64,000 bases of DNA. Origin: Mycobacterium kiyosense. Lineage in GTDB: Bacteria; Actinomycetota; Actinomycetes; Mycobacteriales; Mycobacteriaceae. The notes below the pieces were generated by a model that was given only the letters and a program-made list of their open reading frames with translations, did not search any database and was not told the DNA's origin. The first letter of the stretch is position 1. The number at the start of each line of letters is the position of its first letter. The position numbers were made by a program, and so were the translations under genes. Of this stretch, positions 37,801 through 50,506 are shown one piece after another. The DNA is taken from positions 2,728,001 through 2,792,000 of the forward strand of contig AP025179.1 in NCBI GenBank assembly GCA_021654635.1, given 5' to 3'.

Positions 37801-38550
37801 GTGACAATCACTTTGGAACCCCGCTCAGACAAACGTGCGGTCACGCAGATCGCCGGCGAACTGCGGCACGTCGACAAATGGTACGGCCCTCGCCAGGTGC
37901 TTAGAGACGTTTCACTGCGGGTGCAGACCGGTGAGATCGTCGCCCTGCTCGGGCGCAGCGGGTCGGGAAAGTCGACGGTTTTGCGCGTGCTGGCCGGGTT
38001 GTCCGACGACCACACCGGGGAACGCGTTGTCGCAGGAGCTCCCGCGTTGGCTTTCCAGGAGCCGCGACTGTTCCCGTGGCGCGACGTACGAACCAATGTC
38101 GGGTACGGACTGACCCGGGACCGGTTACCGCGGGCGCAGGTCCGCCAACGCGCCGAGCGGGCGCTGGCCGACGTCGGTCTGGCCGACCGCGCCGATGCCT
38201 GGCCGCTGACGCTCTCCGGTGGCCAGGCGCAACGTGTTTCGCTGGCCCGGGCGCTGGTCGCGCAGCCCGATTTGTTGTTGCTAGACGAGCCGTTCGGCGC
38301 GCTGGACGCGTTGACCCGGTTGACGATGCGCAAACTGCTGCTCGACCTGTGGCGGCAGCACGGCTTCGGCGTGTTGTTGGTGACACACGACGTCGACGAG
38401 GCCATCGCCCTGGCCGACCGGGTGCTGGTCTGCGACGACGGCCGGATCGCGCACACGCTCACGATCGACGAGCCTCGACCCTTGAATGCCGACCGCGGCT
38501 GCGAAAGTTACCGCACCGAACTGCTCGATCGGCTCGGGGTGCGGCGTTGA
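37801..38550 (+). CDS. ssuB: Alkanesulfonate ABC transporter ATPase
   Basis: 249 aa, GTG start 10 bp after ssuC. Walker A LLGRSGSGKST (~50), Q-loop AFQEPRLFPWRDV, signature LSGGQAQRVSLARAL, Walker B LLLLDEPFGALDA and switch His LLVTHDVDEA. Spacing and Q-loop wording are typical of SsuB/TauB. The stop overlaps the TTG start of ssuA. Confidence 0.94.
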   Translation: MTITLEPRSDKRAVTQIAGELRHVDKWYGPRQVLRDVSLRVQTGEIVALLGRSGSGKSTVLRVLAGLSDDHTGERVVAGAPALAFQEPRLFPWRDVRTNVGYGLTRDRLPRAQVRQRAERALADVGLADRADAWPLTLSGGQAQRVSLARALVAQPDLLLLDEPFGALDALTRLTMRKLLLDLWRQHGFGVLLVTHDVDEAIALADRVLVCDDGRIAHTLTIDEPRPLNADRGCESYRTELLDRLGVRR

Positions 38551-39566
38551 CTTCGCTGCGGAACCTGCTCGCACTCTTCACACTCGTCGTGCTCGCGCGG
38601 CAACCGGCTGTGTTGCGCGACACACGAACTCGGGGCCGCAAGCCGCACCCGCCGCGGTGCCGCTGTCCACGCTGGCCGATCTCACCCTGCAGGTGGGCGA
38701 CCAGAAGGGCGGTACGGAGGCTTTGTTGCGCGCCGCCGGCCAGCTCGACGGCGTGCCCTACCGGGTGGCGTTCTCCACCTTCACCTCCGGGCCGCCGCAG
38801 GTCGAGGCGGCCACCGCGGGCAGCATCGACTTCGCGATCATGGGCAACACCCCCGCCGATATTCGGCGCCGCCAGCAACGCCAAGATCAAGGTGGTCTCG
38901 GCCTATGCCGGGGGCGGGCCGGGCAATCGCATTCTGGTGCACGCGGATTCGCCGATCACCACGGTCGCCGAGCTGCGCGGCAAAGCCGTCGCCGTCGGCA
39001 AGGGAAGTTCCGCACACGCCAACCTGCTGGCTCAACTGGACAAGGTCGGACTCAAACCCGCCGACCTTAAACTGGTCTTCCTGCAACCCGCCGACGCGCT
39101 GTCGGCTTTCACCCAGCACCAGGCCGACGCCTGGGCGATCTGGGATCCCTTCACCGCGCAGGCCGAACACCAGATCCCGGTGCGCAGCATCGCCGAAGCC
39201 ACCGGTGTCACCAACGGTGACTGGGTTGGCGTTGCTTCGGATCAGGCGCTGGCCGACGCCAGACGCAATACCGCGCTGGGGGATCTGTTGGTCCGTTTCG
39301 AGCGGGCCGCCCGGTGGGCCAAGGCGCACCCCCAGGAGTGGGGCCAGTACTACGCCACCGCAGTGGGATTGGAACCTGAGGTCGCAGCGGTGGCGGCGAA
39401 CCGAAGCCTGCGACTGCCCACCGAACTCAGCGACGAGATCGTCAAATCGGAACAGCGGCTGGCGGATTTGTTCGCGGCGTCGCAGCAGATTCAATCGTCA
39501 CCGAAGTTCTCGAACTGGGTAGATCGCCGATACAACGAGGCGTTGCGGCCCAATCTGGTCGACTGA
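38547..39566 (+). CDS. ssuA: Alkanesulfonate-binding lipoprotein (two apparent frameshifts)
   Basis: Substrate-binding protein for the SsuCB importer, ~339 codons after repair. TTG 38547 overlaps the ssuB stop. TSLRNLLALFTLVVLA is a signal peptide; correcting the frame at ~38594-38600 gives the lipobox AATGC, so it is a lipoprotein. LTLQVGDQKGGTEALLRAAG and FAIMGNTP follow. Removing one C from the five at 38850-38854 continues into IFGAASNAKIKVVSAYAGG and GKGSSAHANLLAQLDKVGL to the end. Conservation on both sides of each break argues for consensus errors. Confidence 0.85.
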   Translation: MTSLRNLLALFTLVVLARQPAVLRDTRTRGRKPHPPRCRCPRWPISPCRWATRRAVRRLCCAPPASSTACPTGWRSPPSPPGRRRSRRPPRAASTSRSWATPPPIFGAASNAKIKVVSAYAGGGPGNRILVHADSPITTVAELRGKAVAVGKGSSAHANLLAQLDKVGLKPADLKLVFLQPADALSAFTQHQADAWAIWDPFTAQAEHQIPVRSIAEATGVTNGDWVGVASDQALADARRNTALGDLLVRFERAARWAKAHPQEWGQYYATAVGLEPEVAAVAANRSLRLPTELSDEIVKSEQRLADLFAASQQIQSSPKFSNWVDRRYNEALRPNLVD

Positions 39567-39580
39567 AACGAGGGGAGTCT

Positions 39581-40676
39581 ATGCCAGCGAAATTCTTTTG
39601 GTTCCTGCCGACCACGGGGGACAGTCGTTCCATCGTGGGGGGATCGCACACGTCGTCTCACCACAGCATCACAGCGGGTCATCGTAAGCCGAGCCGACGC
39701 TATCTGGCCGAGATCGCCCGCGCTGCAGACAGACTCGGCTTCGAGGGGGTGTTGACGCCCACCGGGACCTGGTGTGAAGACGCCTGGTTGACGGCCGCGG
39801 CGCTGCTCGCCGAGACCGAACGGCTGAAATTTCTGGTGGCGTTCCGGCCCGGCTTGGTGCCCCCGACGCTGGCCGCGCAGCAGACCGCGACGCTGCAGCG
39901 CTTCTCCGAGGGCCGGGTGCTGCTCAACGTGGTCAGCGGCGGCGACGACAGTGAGCAACGCCGGTTCGGTGACTGGCTCAGCCACGACGAACGGTACGCC
40001 CGCACCGGCGAATTCCTGCAACTGGTCAATGCGATCTGGCGGCAGGAATCGGTCGACTTCAGCGGCAACTACTACAAAGTCGAGGACGCTCGGGTGTCCG
40101 AGCCGCCGGACCCGTTGCCGCAGATCTACTTCGGCGGATCGTCCCCTCCGGCGTTGGATGTCGCAGCCGAATTCGTCGACGTGTATCTGACCTGGGGCGA
40201 GCCCCCGCAGGTGGCTGCGGACAAGATCGCCAAGGTACGGGGACTCGCCGAATCGCGGGGCCGCAACATTCGTTTCGGGATTCGGCTGCACACCATCAGC
40301 CGGGCCACCTCGGCCGCCGCCTGGGCAGTGGCCGACGAGTTGGTCAACGAGCTCACTCCGGAGCAGATCGCGAATGCCACCGCGCTGCATGCGCATTCGC
40401 AGTCCGAGGGACAACGCCGAATGACTGCACTGCACGGCGGCCGGCTCGACCAGCTCGAAATCTATCCGAATCTGTGGGCGGTGGGCCTGGTGGGTGCGCG
40501 GCGGGGCGGGCACCGCGCTGGTCGGCAGCCACGACGAGGTGGCGAAGCTGATCTTGGAGTACCACGCACTGGGCTTCGACGAGTTCATTCTGTCCGGATA
40601 TCCGCATCTGGAAGAGGCCTACTGGTTCGCCGAAGGGGTGTTACCCATCCTGCGGCGCCACGGCATCGCCGCCTGA
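39581..40676 (+). CDS. ssuD: FMNH2-dependent alkanesulfonate monooxygenase (apparent frameshift)
   Basis: Bacterial-luciferase-like desulfonase that releases sulfite from the imported sulfonates; ~365 residues. ATG 39581 with AGGGGAG upstream. Conserved: [69 protein letters not shown] and [10 protein letters not shown]. After AVGLV the frame breaks at ~40494-40502 (GGTGGGTG, an apparent 4-bp duplication). The next frame gives [20 protein letters not shown] to the stop at 40676. Final gene of the operon. Confidence 0.9.
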
Positions 40677-41003
40677 CCCCGTGGAAGGCAAGATCACGCC
40701 ATTCTGTGAGTCGGCGTGCAACTGGCTGTGAGTCGACACCAAATGCGTTGACCCACTATGCCCCCGGTGTCACCATGACCGATGCAAGCACCTCGCTACG
40801 TGAGGCGTCTGTGCAAGTGTGGCACCCGCCGAGGGGTCGGGTGTGGTCACACTTTGCTCGAAGCGGTGGCGCGCCCTGGCCTGGAGGAGGTTATAGCGCT
40901 CAACCCCGACGACGGTCCCACCTTCCGGGCTCTTGAATCATTCGGTGCTGCTTCGGAATGCGCGGAAAGTCATGCCGACCGTCTTGCAGCAAGGAGCATC
41001 CAG
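40677..41003. other. Intergenic stretch, no gene found
   Basis: 327 bp between ssuD and the small PE-like gene. Short open frames on both strands have no recognisable similarity. The 10-mer CTGTGAGTCG occurs twice (40704-40713 and 40726-40735). A good ribosome binding site (AAGGAG, 40991-40996) at the right edge belongs to the next gene. Confidence 0.6.
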
Positions 41004-41213
41004 ATGTCGTCAGCGACCCACGGTCCGCCGGACCCGGCGCCCGCATCCACCGGTTCGCTGGGCGTGGTGCCGGCTGGAGCCGATGTGGTATCAGCCTTGG
41101 TCGCAACGCAATTCTGTCTGCAGGCGGCCAGGTTTCAACAGGTCAGCGCGCGCGCCCGGGCGATCCAGGACCGGCTGGTCAGCCTGCTCGGTGCGGCCGC
41201 CGGGCCGGCCTGA
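41004..41213 (+). CDS. Very small PE-like protein
   Basis: 69 aa from ATG 41004, seven bases after AAGGAG. The C-terminal ~50 residues (SLGVVPAGADVVSALVATQF ... FQQVSARARAIQDRLVSLL) resemble the second helix of the PE domain (the pattern GVxxAGADEVSAAIA ... FQALSAQAAAFHDQFV), while the first helix is absent. Possibly a degenerate PE protein or a PE-like solo helix. The frame is open to 40782, but the ribosome binding site decides the start. It converges on the DUF2236 gene with a 1-bp gap. Confidence 0.55.
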   Translation: MSSATHGPPDPAPASTGSLGVVPAGADVVSALVATQFCLQAARFQQVSARARAIQDRLVSLLGAAAGPA

Positions 41214-41214
41214 T

Positions 41215-42102
41215 TCAGGCGCGACGCGGCACGCGGCCCAACTCGCGCAGCCACCCCTTACGGGCAGCATCATGCCATTTCAGTGCTGCGGGTATGCCGC
41301 GCCAGGCTTGCTTGATCGCAGTCCGAATCGCCAGATAAGCGGCCTCGTCGGCGCCGCTCCACCCAATTCCGAAGCGTTCCCGCACAATTGGCGGCAATCC
41401 ACCGAAGATCACCAGGCGCATCGGCGGCGCCAGCGCGGTGCGTACCGCCATGGTGGGCAGCAGCGCGTCCATGATCGGCTTCAGCATCGGGGTGCTCGGA
41501 TAATCGGGCGAGGCGCTCATGTCGGGGATCGCGGAGCGGTGGATGAACTTCACGAGGAAGTCCGAAGCCGGGTTGGGCTGCAGGATTTCGGTGCAATAGC
41601 GCTGGTACTCCCGGTTGAATTCGCTCAGGCTGGGCGGCAGCACCGAATCCGACATGCCGTAGCGCCGGTACCATTCACAGCCCTCGAGGTAGAGTTGCTC
41701 ACGCTCGTGGTCGGTGAGCCGGTGCACATCCCAGTATTCGGCCAGTCGGTGCACCATCACCTGAAAGGTGGCGTGCGCCCACCAGTACGTCTGCGGGTTC
41801 AGCGCGTGGTAGCGCGAACCGTCGGGCAGCTGACCCTTGATGTGATGGTGGAAGTCGCGCACCTTGCGGCCGGTCTGATCAGCCTCGGGGCCGTCGTAGA
41901 TGGTGCCGAGAATCCCCGGCAGTGAGCGGAATACCCGGTCGACGGGATCGTCGAAGAAGTTCGAATGGTCGATTAGTCCCTGGCCGATCGCGGGATGCAT
42001 GGTCTGCATCAGACCGGCCGTCCCGCCTTCGAAGGCGATTCGCATGTCGCCCGCCCAGCGCCACAACAGCGACTGCGGCCCCAGGGCGAGGCGAGTGCTC
42101 AC
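41215..42102 (-). CDS. DUF2236 / MpaB-family oxygenase
   Basis: 295 aa from GTG 42102, which overlaps the stop of the SDR (GTGA). Typical family stretch LMQTMHPAIGQGLIDHSNFF with FDDPVDRVFRSLPGILGTIY, then HHHIKGQLPDGSRYHALNPQ and WAHATFQVMVHRLAEYW; the conserved histidines would bind heme b, as in latex-clearing/MpaB oxygenases. Substrate unknown. Translationally coupled with an SDR, suggesting a shared oxidative pathway on a lipid or terpenoid. Confidence 0.85.
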   Translation of the reverse strand: MSTRLALGPQSLLWRWAGDMRIAFEGGTAGLMQTMHPAIGQGLIDHSNFFDDPVDRVFRSLPGILGTIYDGPEADQTGRKVRDFHHHIKGQLPDGSRYHALNPQTYWWAHATFQVMVHRLAEYWDVHRLTDHEREQLYLEGCEWYRRYGMSDSVLPPSLSEFNREYQRYCTEILQPNPASDFLVKFIHRSAIPDMSASPDYPSTPMLKPIMDALLPTMAVRTALAPPMRLVIFGGLPPIVRERFGIGWSGADEAAYLAIRTAIKQAWRGIPAALKWHDAARKGWLRELGRVPRRA

Positions 42103-42920
42103 GAGATGCCGGTCCGCCGCGAATACACCTCGTGCTGATCGCGGTTCAGGTCGCTGGTGAATACCCGCCCGGTGCCCAGTAAGCGGCCCAGCGCTTCCGC
42201 CACCTGCCGGGGCAACAACTGCTGCACCGACAGCGTGATGCCCATGGACCGCGGAACGGCTACTCGCGGTTGGGGTTTGCCGATCGCCGCCACGACTGCC
42301 TGTGCCACGTCCCGAGGCTCGACATTCTTGAATCCCTTGGCATGCCCGACTCCGGCCACCATGTCGGTGTTGGTCAGCGTGGGCATGATCGAGGTGAAAT
42401 GCACTCCGCTGCCCCGGTTTTCCAGCCGGACGGTGTCGGTGTAGCCGAGTACGGCATGCTTGGTCGCGCAATAGGTGGCGATGCCCTCGGTGGGCAGCAC
42501 ACCGGCCAGCGAGGCGATGTTGACGACGTGACCGCGGCGGCGCGGCAGCATACGTTGCAACCCCAGCTTGGTGCCCAGGATCACGCCGAAGACGTTGACG
42601 TCGAGCAGGCGCTTGGTGGCCTCGTCGGGCTCGTCGACCGCACTGCCCACCGAGATCAGCCCGGCGTTGTTCACCAGCACGTCGACCGGCCCGATTTCGC
42701 TCTCGACCGCATCGAGGAACGCGGTGAACGACGCGCGATCGGTGACGTCCAGCCTTCGGGTCAACGCCAGCCCTAACCGCCCGCCCGATTCTCGGGCGGC
42801 CGCTTCGTCGATGTCCCCGATGGCCACCTTGGCGCCCGAACGCTGTAGTTCTTCTGCGATGGCCAGGCCGATGCCGCGGGCCCCGCCGGTGATTGCGATT
42901 ACTTTGCCTGCCACTGACAT
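42099..42920 (-). CDS. Short-chain dehydrogenase/reductase
   Basis: 273 aa from ATG 42920. Classical SDR: AITGGARGIGLAIAEEL (TGxxxGIG), VLVNNAGLIS (NNAG), VVNIASLAG (Ser) and YCATKHAVLG (Tyr-x3-Lys). The C-terminal ~60 residues (LLPRQVAEALGRLLGTGRV) are longer than a minimal SDR. It forms a two-gene operon with the DUF2236 oxygenase. Only 40 bp separate its start from the divergent cobN. Confidence 0.9.
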   Translation of the reverse strand: MSVAGKVIAITGGARGIGLAIAEELQRSGAKVAIGDIDEAAARESGGRLGLALTRRLDVTDRASFTAFLDAVESEIGPVDVLVNNAGLISVGSAVDEPDEATKRLLDVNVFGVILGTKLGLQRMLPRRRGHVVNIASLAGVLPTEGIATYCATKHAVLGYTDTVRLENRGSGVHFTSIMPTLTNTDMVAGVGHAKGFKNVEPRDVAQAVVAAIGKPQPRVAVPRSMGITLSVQQLLPRQVAEALGRLLGTGRVFTSDLNRDQHEVYSRRTGIS

Positions 42921-42960
42921 GCCTCGTAGCCTATGCCGCCGCATAGGGTACGAATGGAAA

Positions 42961-46548
<3,588 letters not shown>

Positions 46549-46586
46549 GTTATCCCGCGATTTGTTCTTGCTCGCACAGGGCAAAG

Positions 46587-47390
46587 TCAGATGAAGTCCG
46601 AACCGCCGTCCACGTTGACCGTCGCGCCGGTGACGTAACCGTTGCGCTTGGACGCCAGATATGCGGTGATCGAGGCAACCTCCTCAGGAAGCCCGGCGCG
46701 GCCCAGGTCGCACGGCTGGTGAAAGTATTTGTCGATCCAGGTCATCACGTCACGCGGGTCGGTGGCGTCCAAGCCGTCGGCGGCCAGGACGTCTTTGAGG
46801 TTCTCGGTGAAGCTGGCCGTCACAATCGTTCCCGGGCAGACGCAGTTGACGATGATGCCCTCGCCGGCAAGGCTTTTGGACAGATTCTTGGTGATGCTGG
46901 CCAGGGCGGCCTTGGCGGCGGTGTAGGCCACGATGCGGGGGTTCTGGCGCTGGATGGAATGGGCCGCCAGCGTCACGATGCGGCCCCAGTCGGCAGCACG
47001 CAGCAGCGGCAGCGCGGCCCGGATCGACCGCACCGCCGACATGGTGCCCAGTGAGAACGCAGCCTCCCAATCGGAGTCGTTCATCTGCTCGAAGTAACCG
47101 TCGCCCGGGCCGATCGTGTGGACCAGGCTGTTGAGCCGGCCCCACCGCTGTTCCACTTCGGCGAAACCGGCGGCGATCGAGTCGGCGTCGGTCATGTCCA
47201 CGCTGATACCCACGGCGTCGGGTGCGCCGGCGGCACGCAGCGAGGCCACCGCGGCATCCAGCGCCTGTTGCCCCCTGGCCATTACGGCCACGCTGGCGCC
47301 TTCGGCGGCAAGCGTTTCGGCGATGGCCAGCCCCATGCCTTTGCTGCCGCCGGTGACCGCCGCGGTGGCACCGGCAAATCCCAGATCCAT
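46587..47390 (-). CDS. Short-chain dehydrogenase/reductase, FabG-like
   Basis: 267 aa. AAVTGGSKGMGLAIAETLAA nucleotide motif, LVHTIGPGDG in place of NNAG, a Ser/His region LAAHSIQRQNP, YTAAKAALASITKNL (Tyr-x3-Lys), and the typical C-terminal NGYVTGATVNVDGGSDFI. Last gene of the leftward DUF1214-sulfotransferase-TetR-SDR operon, 16 bp after the regulator. Confidence 0.9.
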   Translation of the reverse strand: MDLGFAGATAAVTGGSKGMGLAIAETLAAEGASVAVMARGQQALDAAVASLRAAGAPDAVGISVDMTDADSIAAGFAEVEQRWGRLNSLVHTIGPGDGYFEQMNDSDWEAAFSLGTMSAVRSIRAALPLLRAADWGRIVTLAAHSIQRQNPRIVAYTAAKAALASITKNLSKSLAGEGIIVNCVCPGTIVTASFTENLKDVLAADGLDATDPRDVMTWIDKYFHQPCDLGRAGLPEEVASITAYLASKRNGYVTGATVNVDGGSDFI

Positions 47391-47406
47391 CGACCATCTC
47401 CCTTGT

Positions 47407-48045
47407 TCAGACGTCTACACCCAACGCGCGCAAGCAGAATCGCACAATGCCTGCGCGAAGCCGCACGCGGTCGCAGTCGCCGGTGGTCCAGTGCCGTTCG
47501 ATGCCCGCCCACACCACGCCGTGGATGAACTGGGCGTCGGTCGACGGCTCGATGCCCCGGAACACCCCGCGCTGCAGTCCGCGTTCCAGGGCTTCGCGCA
47601 GCGGAAGTAGCAGCTCGGCGTACGCGGGCTGAATCAGGCTGGGGGAGCCCGAGGTCTGCGATTGGGCCTCCAGCGACAAGCGCCGCAGGTCCGAGCGGAC
47701 CTCATCGTCGAACGCCAAGTCGAGTCTAGCGTCGATCCAGGCCACCACCGCATCGACTTCGTTTGCGGCAGAGCGCATTCGGCGTCGCAGCCGACGCGTC
47801 TCGGCACGTGCCGACTCCAGAAAAACGGCCGCCACCAGTTCGTCCTTGGCGGCGAAATGCCGATAGAAGGCGCGGGTACCCAACCCCGCGCGTTCCAATA
47901 CGGCGGCGATGCTCAGCCGCCCGACTCCCTGCTCTTGCAGCACCGCCGTGGCCGCGGCCAGGATCTGGCGCCGCACCTCGGGGTCCGGCGCGAGTTTCTC
48001 GCGCCGTCGGGTACGCGGGCCAACCGCCTGCTCAGGCGGTGGCAT
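47407..48045 (-). CDS. TetR-family regulator
   Basis: 212 aa from ATG 48045. HTH at ~22-65: RRQILAAATAVLQEQGVGRL, SIAAVLERAGLGTRAFYRHF. The C-terminal ligand domain is unlike named families. The start lies within the last codons of the sulfotransferase gene (overlap of ~14 bp). It is probably autoregulatory on its own operon; a candidate operator lies before the first gene (50412-50436). Confidence 0.9.
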   Translation of the reverse strand: MPPPEQAVGPRTRRREKLAPDPEVRRQILAAATAVLQEQGVGRLSIAAVLERAGLGTRAFYRHFAAKDELVAAVFLESARAETRRLRRRMRSAANEVDAVVAWIDARLDLAFDDEVRSDLRRLSLEAQSQTSGSPSLIQPAYAELLLPLREALERGLQRGVFRGIEPSTDAQFIHGVVWAGIERHWTTGDCDRVRLRAGIVRFCLRALGVDV

Positions 48046-49179
48046 CGTAGGCGGCGAGATAGTCGGCGAACCGCTCCCGGACACCCTCGGGGGGTCAGGC
48101 CGTAGTCGGACAAATCGTAGTCGTGTGCTCCGCGGCTGCCCGGTTGGTGGCCCTGAGCCCACAATTCGACCGAGCGTCGGGTGTCGTCGGTGAACGTCAA
48201 ACCCAAAGTCTGGTAACCGGTTTGCAGGGTGCGCACCGGATCGTTCTGCAGGTCGGCGAACGAGACGTCGGCGAACCGGTCGTCGCCGACCCGGCACCGG
48301 AAGTCCATCGCCCGGCGCACCGCCTCCGCCCAGCTGTCGACCTGCTCGGCTCCCAATTCGTGCGCATCGTCGCGGTCGCTGCTCCAGCTGCGCACGTAGT
48401 GGATCAGGCTGCACACCGACCCCATCACCTTGGCCGGATCCCGGTGGCTCCACAGGAATTTCGCGTCCGGGTACGCCTCGACGAGCGCGTCGAGGGCGAA
48501 CATGTGTAACGGGAGTCTTGAGATGCCAGAGGTTCGGTGGGCAGTGCCACTGCAACAGTTTGAGTACCCGCCGGTGGAACGTGTAGGTCTCCCGCATGTC
48601 GCAGTCCATCAACCACGCCAGATACGCCGGTGCGCGCACCGCGCCGTCGAAGTGAAACGTCCGGAAGCTCATGCCCATCAGGTCCTGGCATTCGGTCGGC
48701 GCGGTCGCCTCGGAGTTGTACAGCGTCTTCATCAGAGGGAACATGTCGTCGAGCATCTTCAGACCGGCCTCGGCCTGTTCGATGCGCGGATCACTGTGCT
48801 GCGTCGCGGATTCCGGCGGTGGGGTAGGGGCCTGCGACTCCCACATGCGCAGCGATCTGAACTGCGGATCGGCCGCCACCAGCTGGCTGAGCGCGGTGGT
48901 TCCGGTGCGCGGCAGCCCGATCACGAACACCGGTCCGCCGACCACCTCGTCGTCGATCTCCGGGTGCTGGGCATAGGTGTCCTCGACCTTGAGCCGCTGG
49001 ATCAACGCATTGCTGATGGTGGCGTGCTGAATCACCCGGCCGATCTCGTTGAGGTCGGCTTCGGTGTTCAGCGCATCGACGATGCGTTCGAGTCCCTCCC
49101 GGTAGTAGGGCGAACCGAAGTCGTCGAGACCGGTGGCGGCGCGCGCACCCTCTTCCAGCTCGTCGGCGCTGAAGGTCAT
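48032..49179 (-). CDS. PAPS-type sulfotransferase family protein (two apparent frameshifts)
   Basis: ~382 residues after repair; ATG 49179 overlaps the stop of the DUF1214 gene (ATGA). The 5'-phosphosulfate loop GLPRTGTTALSQLVAADP (~90) and the 3'-phosphate motif WSHRDPAKVMGS (~265) are clear. One extra base at 48511-48513 (run of three G) separates WHLKTP from HMFALDALVEAYPDAKFL. A run of six G at 48089-48094 (five needed) separates DYGLTP from EGVRERFADYLAAYDATA. This group is common in mycobacteria; the acceptor is unknown. Confidence 0.85.
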
Positions 49180-50399
49180 CGTCCGAACCTTTCCCGTACT
49201 GCCTCTCGGCGGGCAGCCAGGACGGCGGCCCGCTGTTGCGGGCTCACCCGCGCGGTGTCGGGGGGCAGCGCGGCCGCAATATCGTCGAACGGCACCACCC
49301 GCACAGACGGCGTCGGGGCGGTCTTGGTCCGCACGCAGCGCAGGATGATGGGGCCGTTGCTGTGCCCGGCGGTGTCGAGCCAGTTCGCCACCCCCGGATC
49401 GTCGGCGCACAACACCACCCGCACCAGGCCGTCGGAGTCGACGGCCGCCTGATGGGCGTTCAGGCTGGACTGGTGGCGGCCGTAGTGAATGGTCTCCCAC
49501 CACGGGTTGCCGATCGAGAAGCTCCAGTAGATGCCCTCGGGGGGTTCGACTTCCACGATCAGCGCTTGGTCGGGACCCAGCTCCCAGCGGCCGATCACCG
49601 GCCGGTTCTCCGCGGCCGCGCCCATGTCGCTGCGATCGATCGCGGGCAGGAAGCCGTTGGCCGGCGCCGCGGCGCCGAATTGCAGGAAGAATTGCAGGTT
49701 GTCCTGGACGAAATCGCCCAGCGCGACGATCTGCCGCGACAGCGCTTCGCCGGGATCGATCGAATCACGTTGTGTTGCAACGGCTTCACCGAGTCGCTCG
49801 ATGCGCAGCGAGGACGCCACCTCGGTGTCCCAGTCGTAGAAGAAATGCCGCACCGTAAAGGTCGGGTGGTCGCCCTCGATGCGCATCCAGTTGCCGGGCC
49901 GTTCGTCAGCGGACAGCACGACCTCGAAGTCGCCCGCGGCGTCCACCTCGAGCTCGTCGACCAACGCGTTGGCGGTCGCCGCGATGCCGTTCATGGTCTG
50001 CAGGCCCACGTAGCGCGCGGTGCCGCGATTGCCGAACACGCGATAGGTTTCCCCGCCCCGTAACACGGCTCGTGTGTAGATGCAGTCAGGGCATTCCATG
50101 CCCCAGGTCACGGTGTCGTCGGTGCTGGTGGGTTGCACTCGCAGCACCGGTTCCGGATCGAACCGCAACACCTCGTCGATCCCGGCGGTCAGCAGCACCA
50201 GCAGATGCCGCACGCCTGCTGTCAGGTCGGTCCGATTGCGGTTGGCGGGGTCGGATTCAACCGCGGTCTGGGCGCCGCCAAGGCGCTGCAGCAGGTACGA
50301 CCATGCGGTGTCGAGGTCCGGGGCGTCACCGTCCCGCCGGTCGGCCGCCTCGGCGATCGAGAACGGTAGCCACGCCATCGCCTGGGGCGTTTCAGCCAA
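49176..50399 (-). CDS. DUF1214-domain protein
   Basis: 407 aa. Start TTG 50399 with AAGGAG (50407-50412, reverse strand) at good spacing; no better ATG/GTG is nearby. The C-terminal half (GIYWSFSIGNPWWETIHYGR, HQSSLNAHQAAVDSDGLVRV) is the DUF1214 beta fold. The N-terminal half contains YRVFGNRGTARYVGLQTMNG. No signal peptide or TM seen. First gene of the operon, so its product may act on the same substrate as the sulfotransferase and SDR. Biochemical role unknown. Confidence 0.85.
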   Translation of the reverse strand: MAETPQAMAWLPFSIAEAADRRDGDAPDLDTAWSYLLQRLGGAQTAVESDPANRNRTDLTAGVRHLLVLLTAGIDEVLRFDPEPVLRVQPTSTDDTVTWGMECPDCIYTRAVLRGGETYRVFGNRGTARYVGLQTMNGIAATANALVDELEVDAAGDFEVVLSADERPGNWMRIEGDHPTFTVRHFFYDWDTEVASSLRIERLGEAVATQRDSIDPGEALSRQIVALGDFVQDNLQFFLQFGAAAPANGFLPAIDRSDMGAAAENRPVIGRWELGPDQALIVEVEPPEGIYWSFSIGNPWWETIHYGRHQSSLNAHQAAVDSDGLVRVVLCADDPGVANWLDTAGHSNGPIILRCVRTKTAPTPSVRVVPFDDIAAALPPDTARVSPQQRAAVLAARREAVRERFGR

Positions 50400-50411
50400 C
50401 GGACCGCTCCT

Positions 50412-50436
50412 TAAATGAAAATAATGTTTTCACTTA
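50412..50436. promoter_or_regulatory. Candidate TetR operator
   Basis: Inverted repeat TAAATGAAAA-TAATG-TTTTCACTTA: 10-bp arms, one mismatch, perfect core TGAAAA/TTTTCA around a 5-bp spacer. It lies 13 bp upstream of the TTG start of the DUF1214 gene and touches its ribosome binding site. It is AT-rich in a GC-rich setting. The operon encodes a TetR regulator, which makes it the likely ligand of this site; that link is inference. Confidence 0.65.
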
Positions 50437-50506
50437 ACGCGTCCTGACTATCGCAGCACGCCGCGGCAAATGTCAACGGCCGCGCGGAAGCATTAGGTTG
50501 GGCACG

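Noticed and set aside
42921..42960. Cobalamin riboswitch before cobN
   Set aside because: Only 40 bp separate cobN from the divergent SDR, too short for a B12 riboswitch, and no B12-box-like sequence was seen. The 63-bp gap before cobG is likewise too short.
47407..49503. A fused sulfotransferase-TetR protein of 698 codons
   Set aside because: The fusion arises from frame breaks at 48511 and 48089; correct frames give two separate, overlapping genes.
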